Origin: JAWPMV01 sp039819665
GTDB lineage: Bacteria > Bacteroidota > Bacteroidia > J057
Assembly (NCBI GenBank): GCA_039819665.1
Contig: JBCBRM010000014.1
Span: 1-64,000, forward strand
Direction: 5' to 3'
Length of the DNA stretch: 64,000 bases
The translations under genes and the position numbers were made by a program. Positions 52,975-60,741 of this stretch are shown piece by piece. Below the pieces are notes generated by a model, which was not told the DNA's origin, ran no database searches, and was given only the letters and a program-made list of their open reading frames with translations. Each line of letters begins with the position of its first letter. Within the stretch, counting starts at the first letter, position 1.

Positions 52975-53005
52975 TTTAACCAAATGATTAAACACTTTGG
53001 TTAAA
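52975..53005. promoter_or_regulatory. Perfect 10-bp inverted repeat upstream of DUF2147 gene
   Basis: TTTAACCAAA (52975-52984) and TTTGGTTAAA (52996-53005) are perfectly complementary with an 11-nt spacer. A related half-site TTTGGTTAA occurs before the GNAT gene near 54820-54828. The form fits a dimeric regulator site, the regulator being unknown. Confidence 0.65.
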
Positions 53006-53043
53006 GACTAGTAATTCATTATTCTGATATAAACATTACGCAT

Positions 53044-53415
53044 ATGAAGCCAAAATTCAACCTAATCTATTTCTCCCTGTTTTTTCTCCTGACTGCCTTT
53101 TCTTTATCACAAGAATCCATAAGTGGAAAATGGTTTTCTCCAGACCTTAGCAATTCTACCATTGAAATCTATAAAGCAGAAGATGGCTTTCAATATGGGA
53201 AGATCGTTGAAAGTGATGAAAAAGACTGGATCGGAGAAACTGTCCTGAAGAAGCTGGCCTATGATCAAAAAGCGAAAAGCTGGAAAGGGGAAGTTTATAG
53301 CCTGGTTCGGAAAATGACGATCGATGTAGAAGTCACTACAACTAATGAAAGTAAACTAAAGCTGGTAGGCTCCAGGTTTTTCTTTACCAAGACCTTCTAC
53401 TGGTCAAAAAAATAG
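53044..53415 (+). CDS. Secreted DUF2147-like protein
   Basis: A 123-residue protein with a signal peptide (about 1-21). The mature domain is a small barrel starting I-S-G-K-W-F-S-P-D and holding I-E-I-Y-K-A-E-D-G-F-Q-Y-G-K-I-V-E and Y-S-L-V-R-K-M, a DUF2147 pattern. Role unknown (envelope). A palindrome lies 39 nt upstream, so it may be regulated. Confidence 0.75.
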   Translation: MKPKFNLIYFSLFFLLTAFSLSQESISGKWFSPDLSNSTIEIYKAEDGFQYGKIVESDEKDWIGETVLKKLAYDQKAKSWKGEVYSLVRKMTIDVEVTTTNESKLKLVGSRFFFTKTFYWSKK

Positions 53416-53500
53416 GTGTAAGCCCCTGTAAATGATAAAGTCTACTGTACAAAATTTCATTTATTATCCTCATCTTTAGCTTTCAAAGGCTGAACGATAT

Positions 53501-54085
53501 ATGGAAGAGAAATTCGTAGCATATTTTTCACGTATTCAGCCCCTTTCTCCAGAGGAAAAAGAAGCGATCATAAAAGATCTGGATATACGGAAGGTAGAAA
53601 AGGGGACTGTTTTCCTTAAGGAGGGGCAGACACCCTTATACAATTATTTTGTATTGGAAGGATGCGTCCGAAAATACTATTTGAGAGATGGCTACGAACA
53701 AAGCAGTCAATTTTTTACAGAAGATGAATGGATTCTTCCGGCAATAGGTTCGATGGATCCCATTATATCAAATTACCATTTAGCATGTGTTGAAGATTCC
53801 TGGCTTATCTTCGGCAATGATAAAGAGGGAAATGAGCTACTAAAGACTTTTCCAAAGTTTCAGGAATTGGCTATGCAGATTTTGGAAAAAGAAGTATTGA
53901 AGCAGCAAGAAAAATTGTTGAAGTATCAAAACAGCAATCCCGAAGAACGCTACCTGGATTTGTTGAAAGATCGGCCTCAGCTCATCAATAGAATTCCGCA
54001 ATATCAGCTATCCAGTTATCTGGGCGTAAAACCGGAATCCCTGAGCAGGATCAGAAAACGGATAGCTGATAAAGAGAAATCTTAA
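53501..54085 (+). CDS. Crp/Fnr-family regulator (short Bacteroidota type)
   Basis: A 194-residue protein with a cyclic-nucleotide-binding-like domain (about 10-130; K-G-T-V-F-L-K-E-G-Q) and a short C-terminal winged helix (Y-L-D-L-L-K-D-R-P near 148, then I-P-Q-Y-Q-L-S-S-Y-L-G-V-K-P-E-S-L-S-R-I-R). Such short Crp proteins are common in Bacteroidota and often control nearby genes; the effector is not known. It is followed by a convergent gene. Confidence 0.9.
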   Translation: MEEKFVAYFSRIQPLSPEEKEAIIKDLDIRKVEKGTVFLKEGQTPLYNYFVLEGCVRKYYLRDGYEQSSQFFTEDEWILPAIGSMDPIISNYHLACVEDSWLIFGNDKEGNELLKTFPKFQELAMQILEKEVLKQQEKLLKYQNSNPEERYLDLLKDRPQLINRIPQYQLSSYLGVKPESLSRIRKRIADKEKS

Positions 54086-54100
54086 GTGGAGATCCTTACA

Positions 54101-54754
54101 TCAATGCTTGATGCGTGGCTTCCATTTGATCGCATCCCAGGTAATGTAAGCGGTGGTACCAATCTCTATTGCGGAGAATAGTACATAATATGGCTCAGGT
54201 CCGTCGCCAACAAATAGGGTGGCTGCCTGAGCAAGGGTGGCGATTGAACCAGAGATAATTTGCACCCATCGTAGGGTACGCTCATTCTTTATTACCAAAG
54301 GCAGGAATACATTGGCTAAGGGTAATTGCATGTAAGCGGCCGCACCTGTCAGAAATCCGGGGGTAATATTGATTCCATTCACTACTCCGGTCTGGTACTG
54401 ATTCAATAAATTTGCATCCATCAGACCCACAAGGTCAGCATATAGATAATTCAGGGAAGTGAAAGCCCAAAGGCTAGCATATTTGAGACGTCTGTTTGTC
54501 AACATACTGTTTTTGGTTTTAGGGTTGAGGCGTAATTTGTTTCTTAAACTTGAAGGGAAGGAAAGCGAAAGTCCGCTTTCTTTAACCTGTATAGATTTTG
54601 AGGAAATGGGAGTTGCTTCAAAGTGGAAACTTGTCGAAGCAAGACTGGGCCTTTCCAAAGACCGATACAAGGGATGTAGATGGGCAATCCTTTGGGCGAA
54701 GAGGAGATTGCTCAAGCCGATAAAAAGCAGGCAAATGAAAAGTGATTTCTTCAT
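54101..54754 (-). CDS. DUF6326-like membrane protein with extra N-terminal signal region
   Basis: About 217 residues; the ATG at 54754 is chosen. It begins with a hydrophobic signal-like stretch (I-C-L-L-F-I-G-L-S-N), followed by a polar linker of about 60 residues. The C-terminal 130 residues match a four-TM DUF6326-type domain: Y-A-S-L-W-A-F-T-S-L-N-Y-L-Y-A-D-L, then N-G-I-N-I-T-P, then L-P-L-A-N-V-F-L-P. DUF6326 members are normally about 140 residues, so the N-terminal part is unusual. Function unknown. Confidence 0.65.
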   Translation of the reverse strand: MKKSLFICLLFIGLSNLLFAQRIAHLHPLYRSLERPSLASTSFHFEATPISSKSIQVKESGLSLSFPSSLRNKLRLNPKTKNSMLTNRRLKYASLWAFTSLNYLYADLVGLMDANLLNQYQTGVVNGINITPGFLTGAAAYMQLPLANVFLPLVIKNERTLRWVQIISGSIATLAQAATLFVGDGPEPYYVLFSAIEIGTTAYITWDAIKWKPRIKH

Positions 54755-54835
54755 ATGTAACAATTAAAAATTTAGGTTTGCTACAATGATGCTGCTAGAT
54801 TTGCTGGCTTTTATTGACTTTGGTTAAGAAAGGAA

Positions 54836-55279
54836 ATGAATTATTCAATTGACGCTATAGAGAAGAAAGAATATCCCTTTGTCGTGGATCTATGGGAAGC
54901 TTCTGTAAGAGCTACTCACCATTTTCTTAAAGAAGAAGATATTCTCTATTTCAAACCTTTAATCCTGAATACCTATCTGGATGCTGTTAAATTAAGCTGC
55001 ATTCGAGATGGGGATGGAAATATTCTGGGGTTCCAGGGAGTAGCAGAAGAAAACCTCGAAATGCTTTTCATTCATCCGGATCAGAGAAGGAAAGGTATTG
55101 GAAAGGCCTTGCTAGAACATGCAGTAAAAAAGCTCGGGATCACGAAAGTAGACGTTAATGAGCAGAATGAACAAGCTCTGGGTTTTTACCAGCACCATGG
55201 ATTCGAAGTGATTTCCCGTTCAGAGCTGGATTCCTCTGGCAAAGCCTATCCCATTTTACATATGGAATTGAAGGCATAA
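54836..55279 (+). CDS. GNAT N-acetyltransferase
   Basis: A 147-residue acetyltransferase. The acetyl-CoA-binding motif A is seen as L-F-I-H-P-D-Q-R-R-K-G-I-G-K-A-L-L-E (about 83-100), with N-E-Q-N near 116 and Y-Q-H-H-G-F-E near 124-130. The closest group is the YjaB/YjcF-like small-molecule or protein acetylases. Substrate not known. It is a single gene with a half-site TTTGGTTAA upstream. Confidence 0.9.
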   Translation: MNYSIDAIEKKEYPFVVDLWEASVRATHHFLKEEDILYFKPLILNTYLDAVKLSCIRDGDGNILGFQGVAEENLEMLFIHPDQRRKGIGKALLEHAVKKLGITKVDVNEQNEQALGFYQHHGFEVISRSELDSSGKAYPILHMELKA

Positions 55280-55373
55280 TTATCCCCTTAAAATCTTGGT
55301 AAATACCAAGAATTAAGTGAATTCGAAGTCAGAATTTTGTCGAGAATATTATTGATAAACAAACAATCAAAAA

Positions 55374-55823
55374 ATGAAATTGACAACATTCGCATTTCTG
55401 ATTCTGCCCTTCTTTTTGGGAAATGTTGCCTTTGGGCAAGGCAAGAAAAAGCTCTCCAATGTCCAAATCGTAGAGAAGTTTTTCGAGGGGATGAATGATC
55501 CCTCCAAAATTCAGGCATCCCTGGATTTACTGACGGATGACTATGCTTTTAAAAACCCCCTGGTCCAACTCAAATCTAAAGGAGAGTTCATTGCTTTGGC
55601 GGGAGAAATAGGGAAGGCAGTAACCGGAGTCAAGCTCAAATACATCGCTGAAAATGATCAGAATGAAGTCGTGGTTCTCTACGAATTCACCTCCTCCCTT
55701 CCTGGTATGGAATCCAATTTTGCGACAGAGTGGTTCTGGCTAAAAGATAGTAAAATCATCGCCTCCCACATGATTTACGATACCACCGAATGGCGAAAAG
55801 TCTATACCCAAATGGAGAAATAA
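55374..55823 (+). CDS. Secreted SnoaL/NTF2-like protein
   Basis: A 149-residue protein with a signal peptide (about 1-22, F-G-Q end). The NTF2-like mature domain has V-E-K-F-F-E-G-M-N-D-P-S, D-D-Y-A-F-K-N-P, and a late W-F-W-L-K-D-S-K-I near 123. It is one of several such proteins (41047, 50881, 52397), but they are not close paralogs by eye. Possibly a ligand-binding periplasmic protein. Confidence 0.7.
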   Translation: MKLTTFAFLILPFFLGNVAFGQGKKKLSNVQIVEKFFEGMNDPSKIQASLDLLTDDYAFKNPLVQLKSKGEFIALAGEIGKAVTGVKLKYIAENDQNEVVVLYEFTSSLPGMESNFATEWFWLKDSKIIASHMIYDTTEWRKVYTQMEK

Positions 55824-56173
55824 GAATTGAGTATTCTGAAGCCAGCATGGTCCTCTTTGAGGGTCGTGCTTGTTTTGGGACCCTCTGCCTCAAAGCCCAT
55901 ATAGGAATTAAGTGTCAGCTTATTAGGGTGTTAGAGTTGGTATCGTGCAATAAACTCAGGCGCGATGGCCTTGCAGATCCCATCGGGAGCTGGGGTGGCG
56001 TTGTGGCTGGCTTTGGGCTCTACGATTTTTGATTCCATCCTTTTCTAAAAAAGATGGAAATACCTTTTAATTAATCCTCCCTAAATCCCACTAAAAAAGG
56101 CTTAACGTATAAAAGCAAAATCCTATTTTATTTTCACGTAAATTTAGGATCGTCAATACCTTAGTCTAGCTAC
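55824..56173. other. 350-nt spacer with hairpin and dispersed repeat copy 2
   Basis: It holds an apparent terminator-like hairpin (GAGGGTC at 55859-55865 with GACCCTC at 55879-55885), the dispersed repeat copy (55944-56060), and an AT-rich stretch with promoter-like content before the pyruvate-kinase fusion gene. A small open frame over the repeat is not supported as a gene. Confidence 0.55.
55944..56060 (+). repeat. Dispersed intergenic repeat, copy 2
   Basis: The inverted counterpart of 41875-41989. It aligns over its whole length with small indels; block 56002-56029 is identical to copy 1 at 27 of 28 bases. It contains the TCCATC/GATGGA hairpin around TTTTCTAAAAA. One frame reads V-A-G-F-G-L-Y-D-F in both copies with a silent difference, which could be chance. 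Confidence 0.7.
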
Positions 56174-58546
56174 ATGCCAGAAATAAAAATCAAAGAGTTT
56201 GTTCAGGCTTTGAGCCTGGCAGCAGAAAAGCATAAATTCCAGAGAAGAGCAGGTTATGATGCTCTACCCTATATCAATCATCTCATCAAGGTTTCCCAGA
56301 TTTTGATAGAGGTTGCGGATGAAAAGGATCGAAATATTCTTCTGGCAGGCTTGCTTCATGACATACTTGAAGATACAGATATCACCAGGGAGGAACTTAT
56401 AGCAGACTTTGGAGAAGAGGTAGCCAGTATCGTGGAGGAATTGACAGATGATATGAGCCTGGATTACGAAAAGCGTAAGCAACTTCAGCTTGAGGGGGCT
56501 AAGCAATTATCTGAGGCGGCTCGGAAGATTCGCATCACAGATAAAAGCACCAATCTAAAAGATATATTCGAATATCCCCTCAATTGGTCCCTGGAGGAAA
56601 AACAAGCCTATCAGGAAATGGCTGCAAAAATTGTCGACCAGCTTAGGGGAACTGATGAGGCATTAGAACAATATTTTGATGATAGCCTGAACTATGTTCA
56701 GAAGCTTGCCAGCGAAGTTGGAGAAGAAAATAAGGCCACTAAGCTGGATAAAATGATTGCCAAAATTGAGCGATTGATAAAAGCTTGTAAAAAGGCCGAG
56801 GAAAAGGCATTTGATCCTCTTTCAGAAATACATCCTCGATATACGGAAAGTGCCAGAAACCTCATTTACTATCGAGAGTTTAGGCAATATGACTTACGCA
56901 AGTTGCAGGAGTCTTTAGGCAGTTTTGGCCTATCCCGTTTGGCAAAAGCACAGGCCCATATTCTAGCCGGTTTAAAAAATACCCGAACAATTCTAAAAGC
57001 TTTGAGGGATGGTAGGCCGATAAGAGAAGATAAATTGGAATTGAGTTTCAAAAAAGGGAGTAAGCTCCTGCGATCCAATGCAAAAAAATTATTGGGTAAG
57101 GCGGTAAGAGGTCGAAGTACGCGAATCATGGTTACCATGCCTACAGAAGCGGCAACTAACTATGAGTTGGTACATAAAATGGTAAAAGAAGGGATGGATG
57201 TCGCTCGTATCAATTGTGCACATGACAATGAAGAAGTTTGGGGTAAAATCATTGAAAATGTTCGCAAGGCAGCCGAAAGCCAGAAGAAAGTTTGTAAGAT
57301 CGCCATGGACCTCGCGGGGCCAAAAATTCGAACCGGTCAATTGAAGAGCGGTCCCCAGGTGCGGAAATACCGGCCCATTAAAGATGAGCATGGCAAGATT
57401 GATCAAGCCCTGGAAATCTGGATTGGACCGAAAGCTAAAAAGAAGCTGGCCCATCTACCTATTAGGCAGGAAGATGTAGCATTTTTTAAAGATGCAGAGG
57501 AGATTTCCTTTTTAGATACCCGTGGGAAAAAGAGAAAGTTCCGCATAGATAAGTGGACAGAAGAGGGAATTAAGGCTTTCCTGGATAAAACCGCATTTCT
57601 GGAAACCGGCTCTCAGTTATTTAGACTTGCAAAAAGAGAGGGAGATAGTATTTCTGTTGGAGAAATGCCTTACAAGGAAGGAGCTATTATTCTTCAGACA
57701 GGAGATCAATTACGTTTGGAAAAAGAAAGCCTTCCGGGCTCCCCGGCCCTTTTAAATAAAAAAGGTGCACTAATTAAACCCGCGCATATTTCCTGTACGG
57801 CTCCCGCTGTTTTTGACCAGGTGAAAGTGGGTGAAAAAATACTATTTGATGATGGCAAAATTGAGGGATTGATCGAGGAGGTTCATCCAGATCACTTATG
57901 GATAAAGATCACCTATGCGGCCGAAGGAGGAGGGAAACTCAAAGAGGATAAGGGAATCAACTTGCCCGATAGTAATCTCAATATCAAAGGACTTACCGAT
58001 AAGGATAGAAAAGATCTTCCCTTTGTTGCTACTCATGCTGATATTGTAAATTTCTCTTTTGTCAACAGCCCCGAAGATGTGCAGGAATTGATCGACGCAC
58101 TGACAGAATTGGAAGCGATAGAGCGCATGGGGATAATTCTCAAGATAGAAACCCAGCAAGCCTTCAATCAATTAACAGAAATTCTCATGGCTGCTATGCA
58201 GGTGTATCCGGTTGGAGTAATGATTGCAAGGGGAGATCTTGCCATAGAAACGGGCTGGTACAATATAGGAAGAGTACAGGAAGAAATTCTTTCTTTCTGC
58301 CAGGCCGCTCATATCAGCGATATCTGGGCAACTCAGGTGCTTGAGGGTTTGGCAAAAAAAGGCATCCCCTCAAGAGCAGAAATTACAGATGCGGTCATGG
58401 CACAACGAGCGGATTGTGTTATGCTAAACAAAGGTCCCTATATCTTGAAAGCGATCCGTCTGCTAAACAACATTCTGACGGAAATGGAGGCTTATGGAGA
58501 AAAGAATACGCCATTTACTCCCAAATTAGCAAAAGCAAGTACTTAA
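56174..58546 (+). CDS. HD alarmone-hydrolase-like domain fused to atypical pyruvate kinase
   Basis: A 790-residue fusion. Residues 1-180 are an HD hydrolase of the SpoT/MESH1 type, with complete metal residues H36, H62-D63, E66-D67 and D123. Residues about 210-300 form a helical linker with H-P-R-Y-T-E-S-A-R-N-L, typical of atypical pyruvate kinases. Residues 314-770 are the kinase: T-R-I-M-V-T-M near 316, M-D-V-A-R-I-N at 341-347, D-L-A-G-P-K-I-R-T at 379-387, the catalytic Lys in L-K-I-E-T (657), A-R-G-D-L at 685-689 and A-T-Q-V-L-E at 719-724. It lacks the usual C-terminal allosteric domain, and has a large B-domain insertion. It may link (p)ppGpp-like signals with phosphoenolpyruvate flux. 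Confidence 0.9.
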   Translation: MPEIKIKEFVQALSLAAEKHKFQRRAGYDALPYINHLIKVSQILIEVADEKDRNILLAGLLHDILEDTDITREELIADFGEEVASIVEELTDDMSLDYEKRKQLQLEGAKQLSEAARKIRITDKSTNLKDIFEYPLNWSLEEKQAYQEMAAKIVDQLRGTDEALEQYFDDSLNYVQKLASEVGEENKATKLDKMIAKIERLIKACKKAEEKAFDPLSEIHPRYTESARNLIYYREFRQYDLRKLQESLGSFGLSRLAKAQAHILAGLKNTRTILKALRDGRPIREDKLELSFKKGSKLLRSNAKKLLGKAVRGRSTRIMVTMPTEAATNYELVHKMVKEGMDVARINCAHDNEEVWGKIIENVRKAAESQKKVCKIAMDLAGPKIRTGQLKSGPQVRKYRPIKDEHGKIDQALEIWIGPKAKKKLAHLPIRQEDVAFFKDAEEISFLDTRGKKRKFRIDKWTEEGIKAFLDKTAFLETGSQLFRLAKREGDSISVGEMPYKEGAIILQTGDQLRLEKESLPGSPALLNKKGALIKPAHISCTAPAVFDQVKVGEKILFDDGKIEGLIEEVHPDHLWIKITYAAEGGGKLKEDKGINLPDSNLNIKGLTDKDRKDLPFVATHADIVNFSFVNSPEDVQELIDALTELEAIERMGIILKIETQQAFNQLTEILMAAMQVYPVGVMIARGDLAIETGWYNIGRVQEEILSFCQAAHISDIWATQVLEGLAKKGIPSRAEITDAVMAQRADCVMLNKGPYILKAIRLLNNILTEMEAYGEKNTPFTPKLAKAST

Positions 58547-58573
58547 GGCTTTCAAAACTTAAACAGCAAAAAG

Positions 58574-59158
58574 ATGAAAGGTAAACTGATCCAGGAACTT
58601 CAGAAATGTAACTCCTCTTTTACCGAAGAAGATATTGAATTGGGGCTCACATCCTTTGAAGAAATAAATTGTAAAGCCAATACCATCATAAGTGAGGCGG
58701 GCTCTGTCTGTGAATACCTCTTTTTTGCAGAAAATTCCATTATTCGCTGTTACTACAAGGATGAGGAAGAGCAGGAACACACCCTCTGGATGAAACCCGA
58801 ACAAACTTTTGTTACAGAATACAAAAGCTTTGTCCATGAGGAAGCTTCTCAGTTCTCATTGCAATTCTATGAGGAGACACAGGTCTACAGAATTTCGAGA
58901 AAGAACCTTTTGCAGCTATTTCAGGAAAATAAGAACTGGGCTTTATTTGGGGTCTATCTTACCGAGAAGGTACACATTACCCTAATAGATGTATTTGTAA
59001 ACCTCCTCGCCAATGATGCTACGCGGAATTATCAGTACATTGAATATATGTTCCCTCGCTTTATTCAGGTAGCACCTTTGAAAGATATTGCATCCATGCT
59101 CCAGATTTCGCAGGTAAGCCTTTCCAGAATTCGGGCTGGGACTCAGTTGAAAAAGTGA
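58574..59158 (+). CDS. Crp/Fnr-family regulator (short type)
   Basis: A 194-residue protein with a cyclic-nucleotide-binding-like domain (about 20-130; A-N-T-I-I-S-E-A-G-S) and a winged helix near the C-terminus (F-I-Q-V-A-P-L-K-D-I-A-S-M-L-Q-I-S-Q-V-S-L-S-R-I-R). It lies 27 nt after the HD-pyruvate kinase fusion, possibly co-transcribed. It is the third Crp-like gene of the window. Effector unknown. Confidence 0.88.
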   Translation: MKGKLIQELQKCNSSFTEEDIELGLTSFEEINCKANTIISEAGSVCEYLFFAENSIIRCYYKDEEEQEHTLWMKPEQTFVTEYKSFVHEEASQFSLQFYEETQVYRISRKNLLQLFQENKNWALFGVYLTEKVHITLIDVFVNLLANDATRNYQYIEYMFPRFIQVAPLKDIASMLQISQVSLSRIRAGTQLKK

Positions 59159-59230
59159 TTTTTTAACATATGTAAAATCATCTTCATGCAGACTTCTCTT
59201 AGCTTTAGCTTTCAAAAAGAAAGTTCTGAC

Positions 59231-59725
59231 ATGAAACAGTTAATATTAATTTTTCTTCTTATGAGCACCATATCCGGAGTTGCACAAAACGGTAAAGCAA
59301 GCACAATTAAAAAAACCTTTAATCGAACTACTTCCATCAGTCAAACGATAGATGCAGATGCCTCGACCATTTGGGCCTTATTGACGAATGCGCAGGATTT
59401 CCCTAATTGGAACTCTACCGTAGTTTCCATTGAAGGGAACATCCAAAAAGGGGAGAAGATCAAACTAAAAAGTACCCTGGACGAGAGTCGGACCTTCAAA
59501 TTGAAAGTGAAGGAATTTGTGCCCCAGCAAAAATTGGTATGGGGAGATGCAATGGGCGAAAGGACCTATACCCTCCAAAGCGAAGGTAGCAGTACACGTT
59601 TCACTATGACTGAAAAAATCGGAGGTTTCATGTTCCCCTTATTCGCGAACAAAATCCCTTCTTTCGATGAATCCTTTGAACAGTTTACCGCTGACCTGAA
59701 AAAAATGGCCGAAGCGTCTAAATAA
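59231..59725 (+). CDS. Secreted SRPBCC-family protein
   Basis: A 164-residue protein; the ATG at 59231 starts a signal peptide (to about residue 20) and is chosen over the upstream ATG at 59186. The SRPBCC domain has S-T-I-W-A-L-L-T-N-A-Q-D-F-P-N-W-N, the strand G-E-K-I-K-L-K-S-T and a C-terminal helix F-D-E-S-F-E-Q-F. This fold binds hydrophobic ligands; the periplasmic location is uncommon. Single gene. Confidence 0.8.
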   Translation: MKQLILIFLLMSTISGVAQNGKASTIKKTFNRTTSISQTIDADASTIWALLTNAQDFPNWNSTVVSIEGNIQKGEKIKLKSTLDESRTFKLKVKEFVPQQKLVWGDAMGERTYTLQSEGSSTRFTMTEKIGGFMFPLFANKIPSFDESFEQFTADLKKMAEASK

Positions 59726-59754
59726 TCAGGAGTTCTGGATCGAAAAACCAGATG

Positions 59755-60741
59755 CTAATTTGCTAGAATCTCATTTGTAATAGAGGGGAAGCCTTCCCCT
59801 CTGATTTCCACCTTATCCCCGGCTTTAAGAAAAGCGGATAAATCTCCTCCTTGTTTCACGGATAGCTTTCGGTACCGATCAAATCCAAGAAGATTGCTCA
59901 GGCGTACAAGTGCTCTGGGGGTAGCAATGGCGACACCTCCTGGGGTTCCGGTCAGTACCATGTCTCCTGCTAGAAGAGGATCATTCGGATACTTTTGATT
60001 TATAAACCTAAGCATTTCCAGAGGCGTGAAGATCATATTATCTGTTGTCTGTGATTGCCTTTGTTCTCCATTTACATAGGTTTCTATACGGATACAAGGG
60101 ATAGAATTAGCCGTCGGCGAATTGGGCACCCAAACTTCATCACTTATTGGTAGAAAGGCTGGAAAGCTCTTGGAAACTCCCCAATATTCATATTTGAGAG
60201 GACTTCCTTCCCCCAGTAGAGCCAGACTTCGAGCCGAAAGATCATTGGAGATAAAAAAGCCCAGCTTAGGAACAAAAGTATCATCTTTTAATTGGTCAGC
60301 TTGAATAGACTCCAGCAGGACAAAGCCCAGTTCTACTTCATAATCGAGCATAGGATCAAGGGCTTCGAAATCGGCAGATACTTTCTCTTCAACTTCTGTT
60401 TCCAGTTCTTGTACACCTTCAATCATTTCCTCATGCGTAGGAAGTTTTACGGGATCACCATCGCTTGCAAGACTGCTCAATTTCTTCCGAAAAATAGGAG
60501 GGATTGCATCGGGATCAAATTCAGAAGCGGTTTCGATCAAATGCTGGCTATAGGTCAAGCCCATACCATAAATGTTTCGAGCTGCAGGAAGGCTATCTGT
60601 TGAAATAAAGCTGCCTTCACTCATTTCCAAACAAGTAAAATTTGCCGGTTGAGGAATCTCAGATAAAGGCCGTAACAGGTAATAGGCCAGTAATCCGATT
60701 AGGAAAAACAGGGATGAGATAATTATTTTTCGGGCTTTCAT
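59755..60741 (-). CDS. Membrane-anchored fumarylacetoacetate-hydrolase-family enzyme
   Basis: A 328-residue protein with an N-terminal hydrophobic segment (about 7-22), unusual for the family, which is normally cytosolic. The FAH-type domain shows D-Y-E-V-E-L-G (metal ligands) near 130, I-S-N-D-L-S-A-R-S near 165, and G-T-P-G-G-V-A near 265. It hydrolyses or isomerises beta-diketone-like products of aromatic degradation. It is the last gene of a 4-gene operon with a TetR regulator, overlapping the flavin monooxygenase by 4 nt (ATGA). Confidence 0.87.
   Translation of the reverse strand: MKARKIIISSLFFLIGLLAYYLLRPLSEIPQPANFTCLEMSEGSFISTDSLPAARNIYGMGLTYSQHLIETASEFDPDAIPPIFRKKLSSLASDGDPVKLPTHEEMIEGVQELETEVEEKVSADFEALDPMLDYEVELGFVLLESIQADQLKDDTFVPKLGFFISNDLSARSLALLGEGSPLKYEYWGVSKSFPAFLPISDEVWVPNSPTANSIPCIRIETYVNGEQRQSQTTDNMIFTPLEMLRFINQKYPNDPLLAGDMVLTGTPGGVAIATPRALVRLSNLLGFDRYRKLSVKQGGDLSAFLKAGDKVEIRGEGFPSITNEILAN

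Noticed and set aside
55790..56032. 80-codon open frame over the dispersed repeat copy 2
   Set aside because: It starts inside the end of the preceding gene and its sequence is mostly repeat; a coding role is not supported apart from one short conserved stretch.
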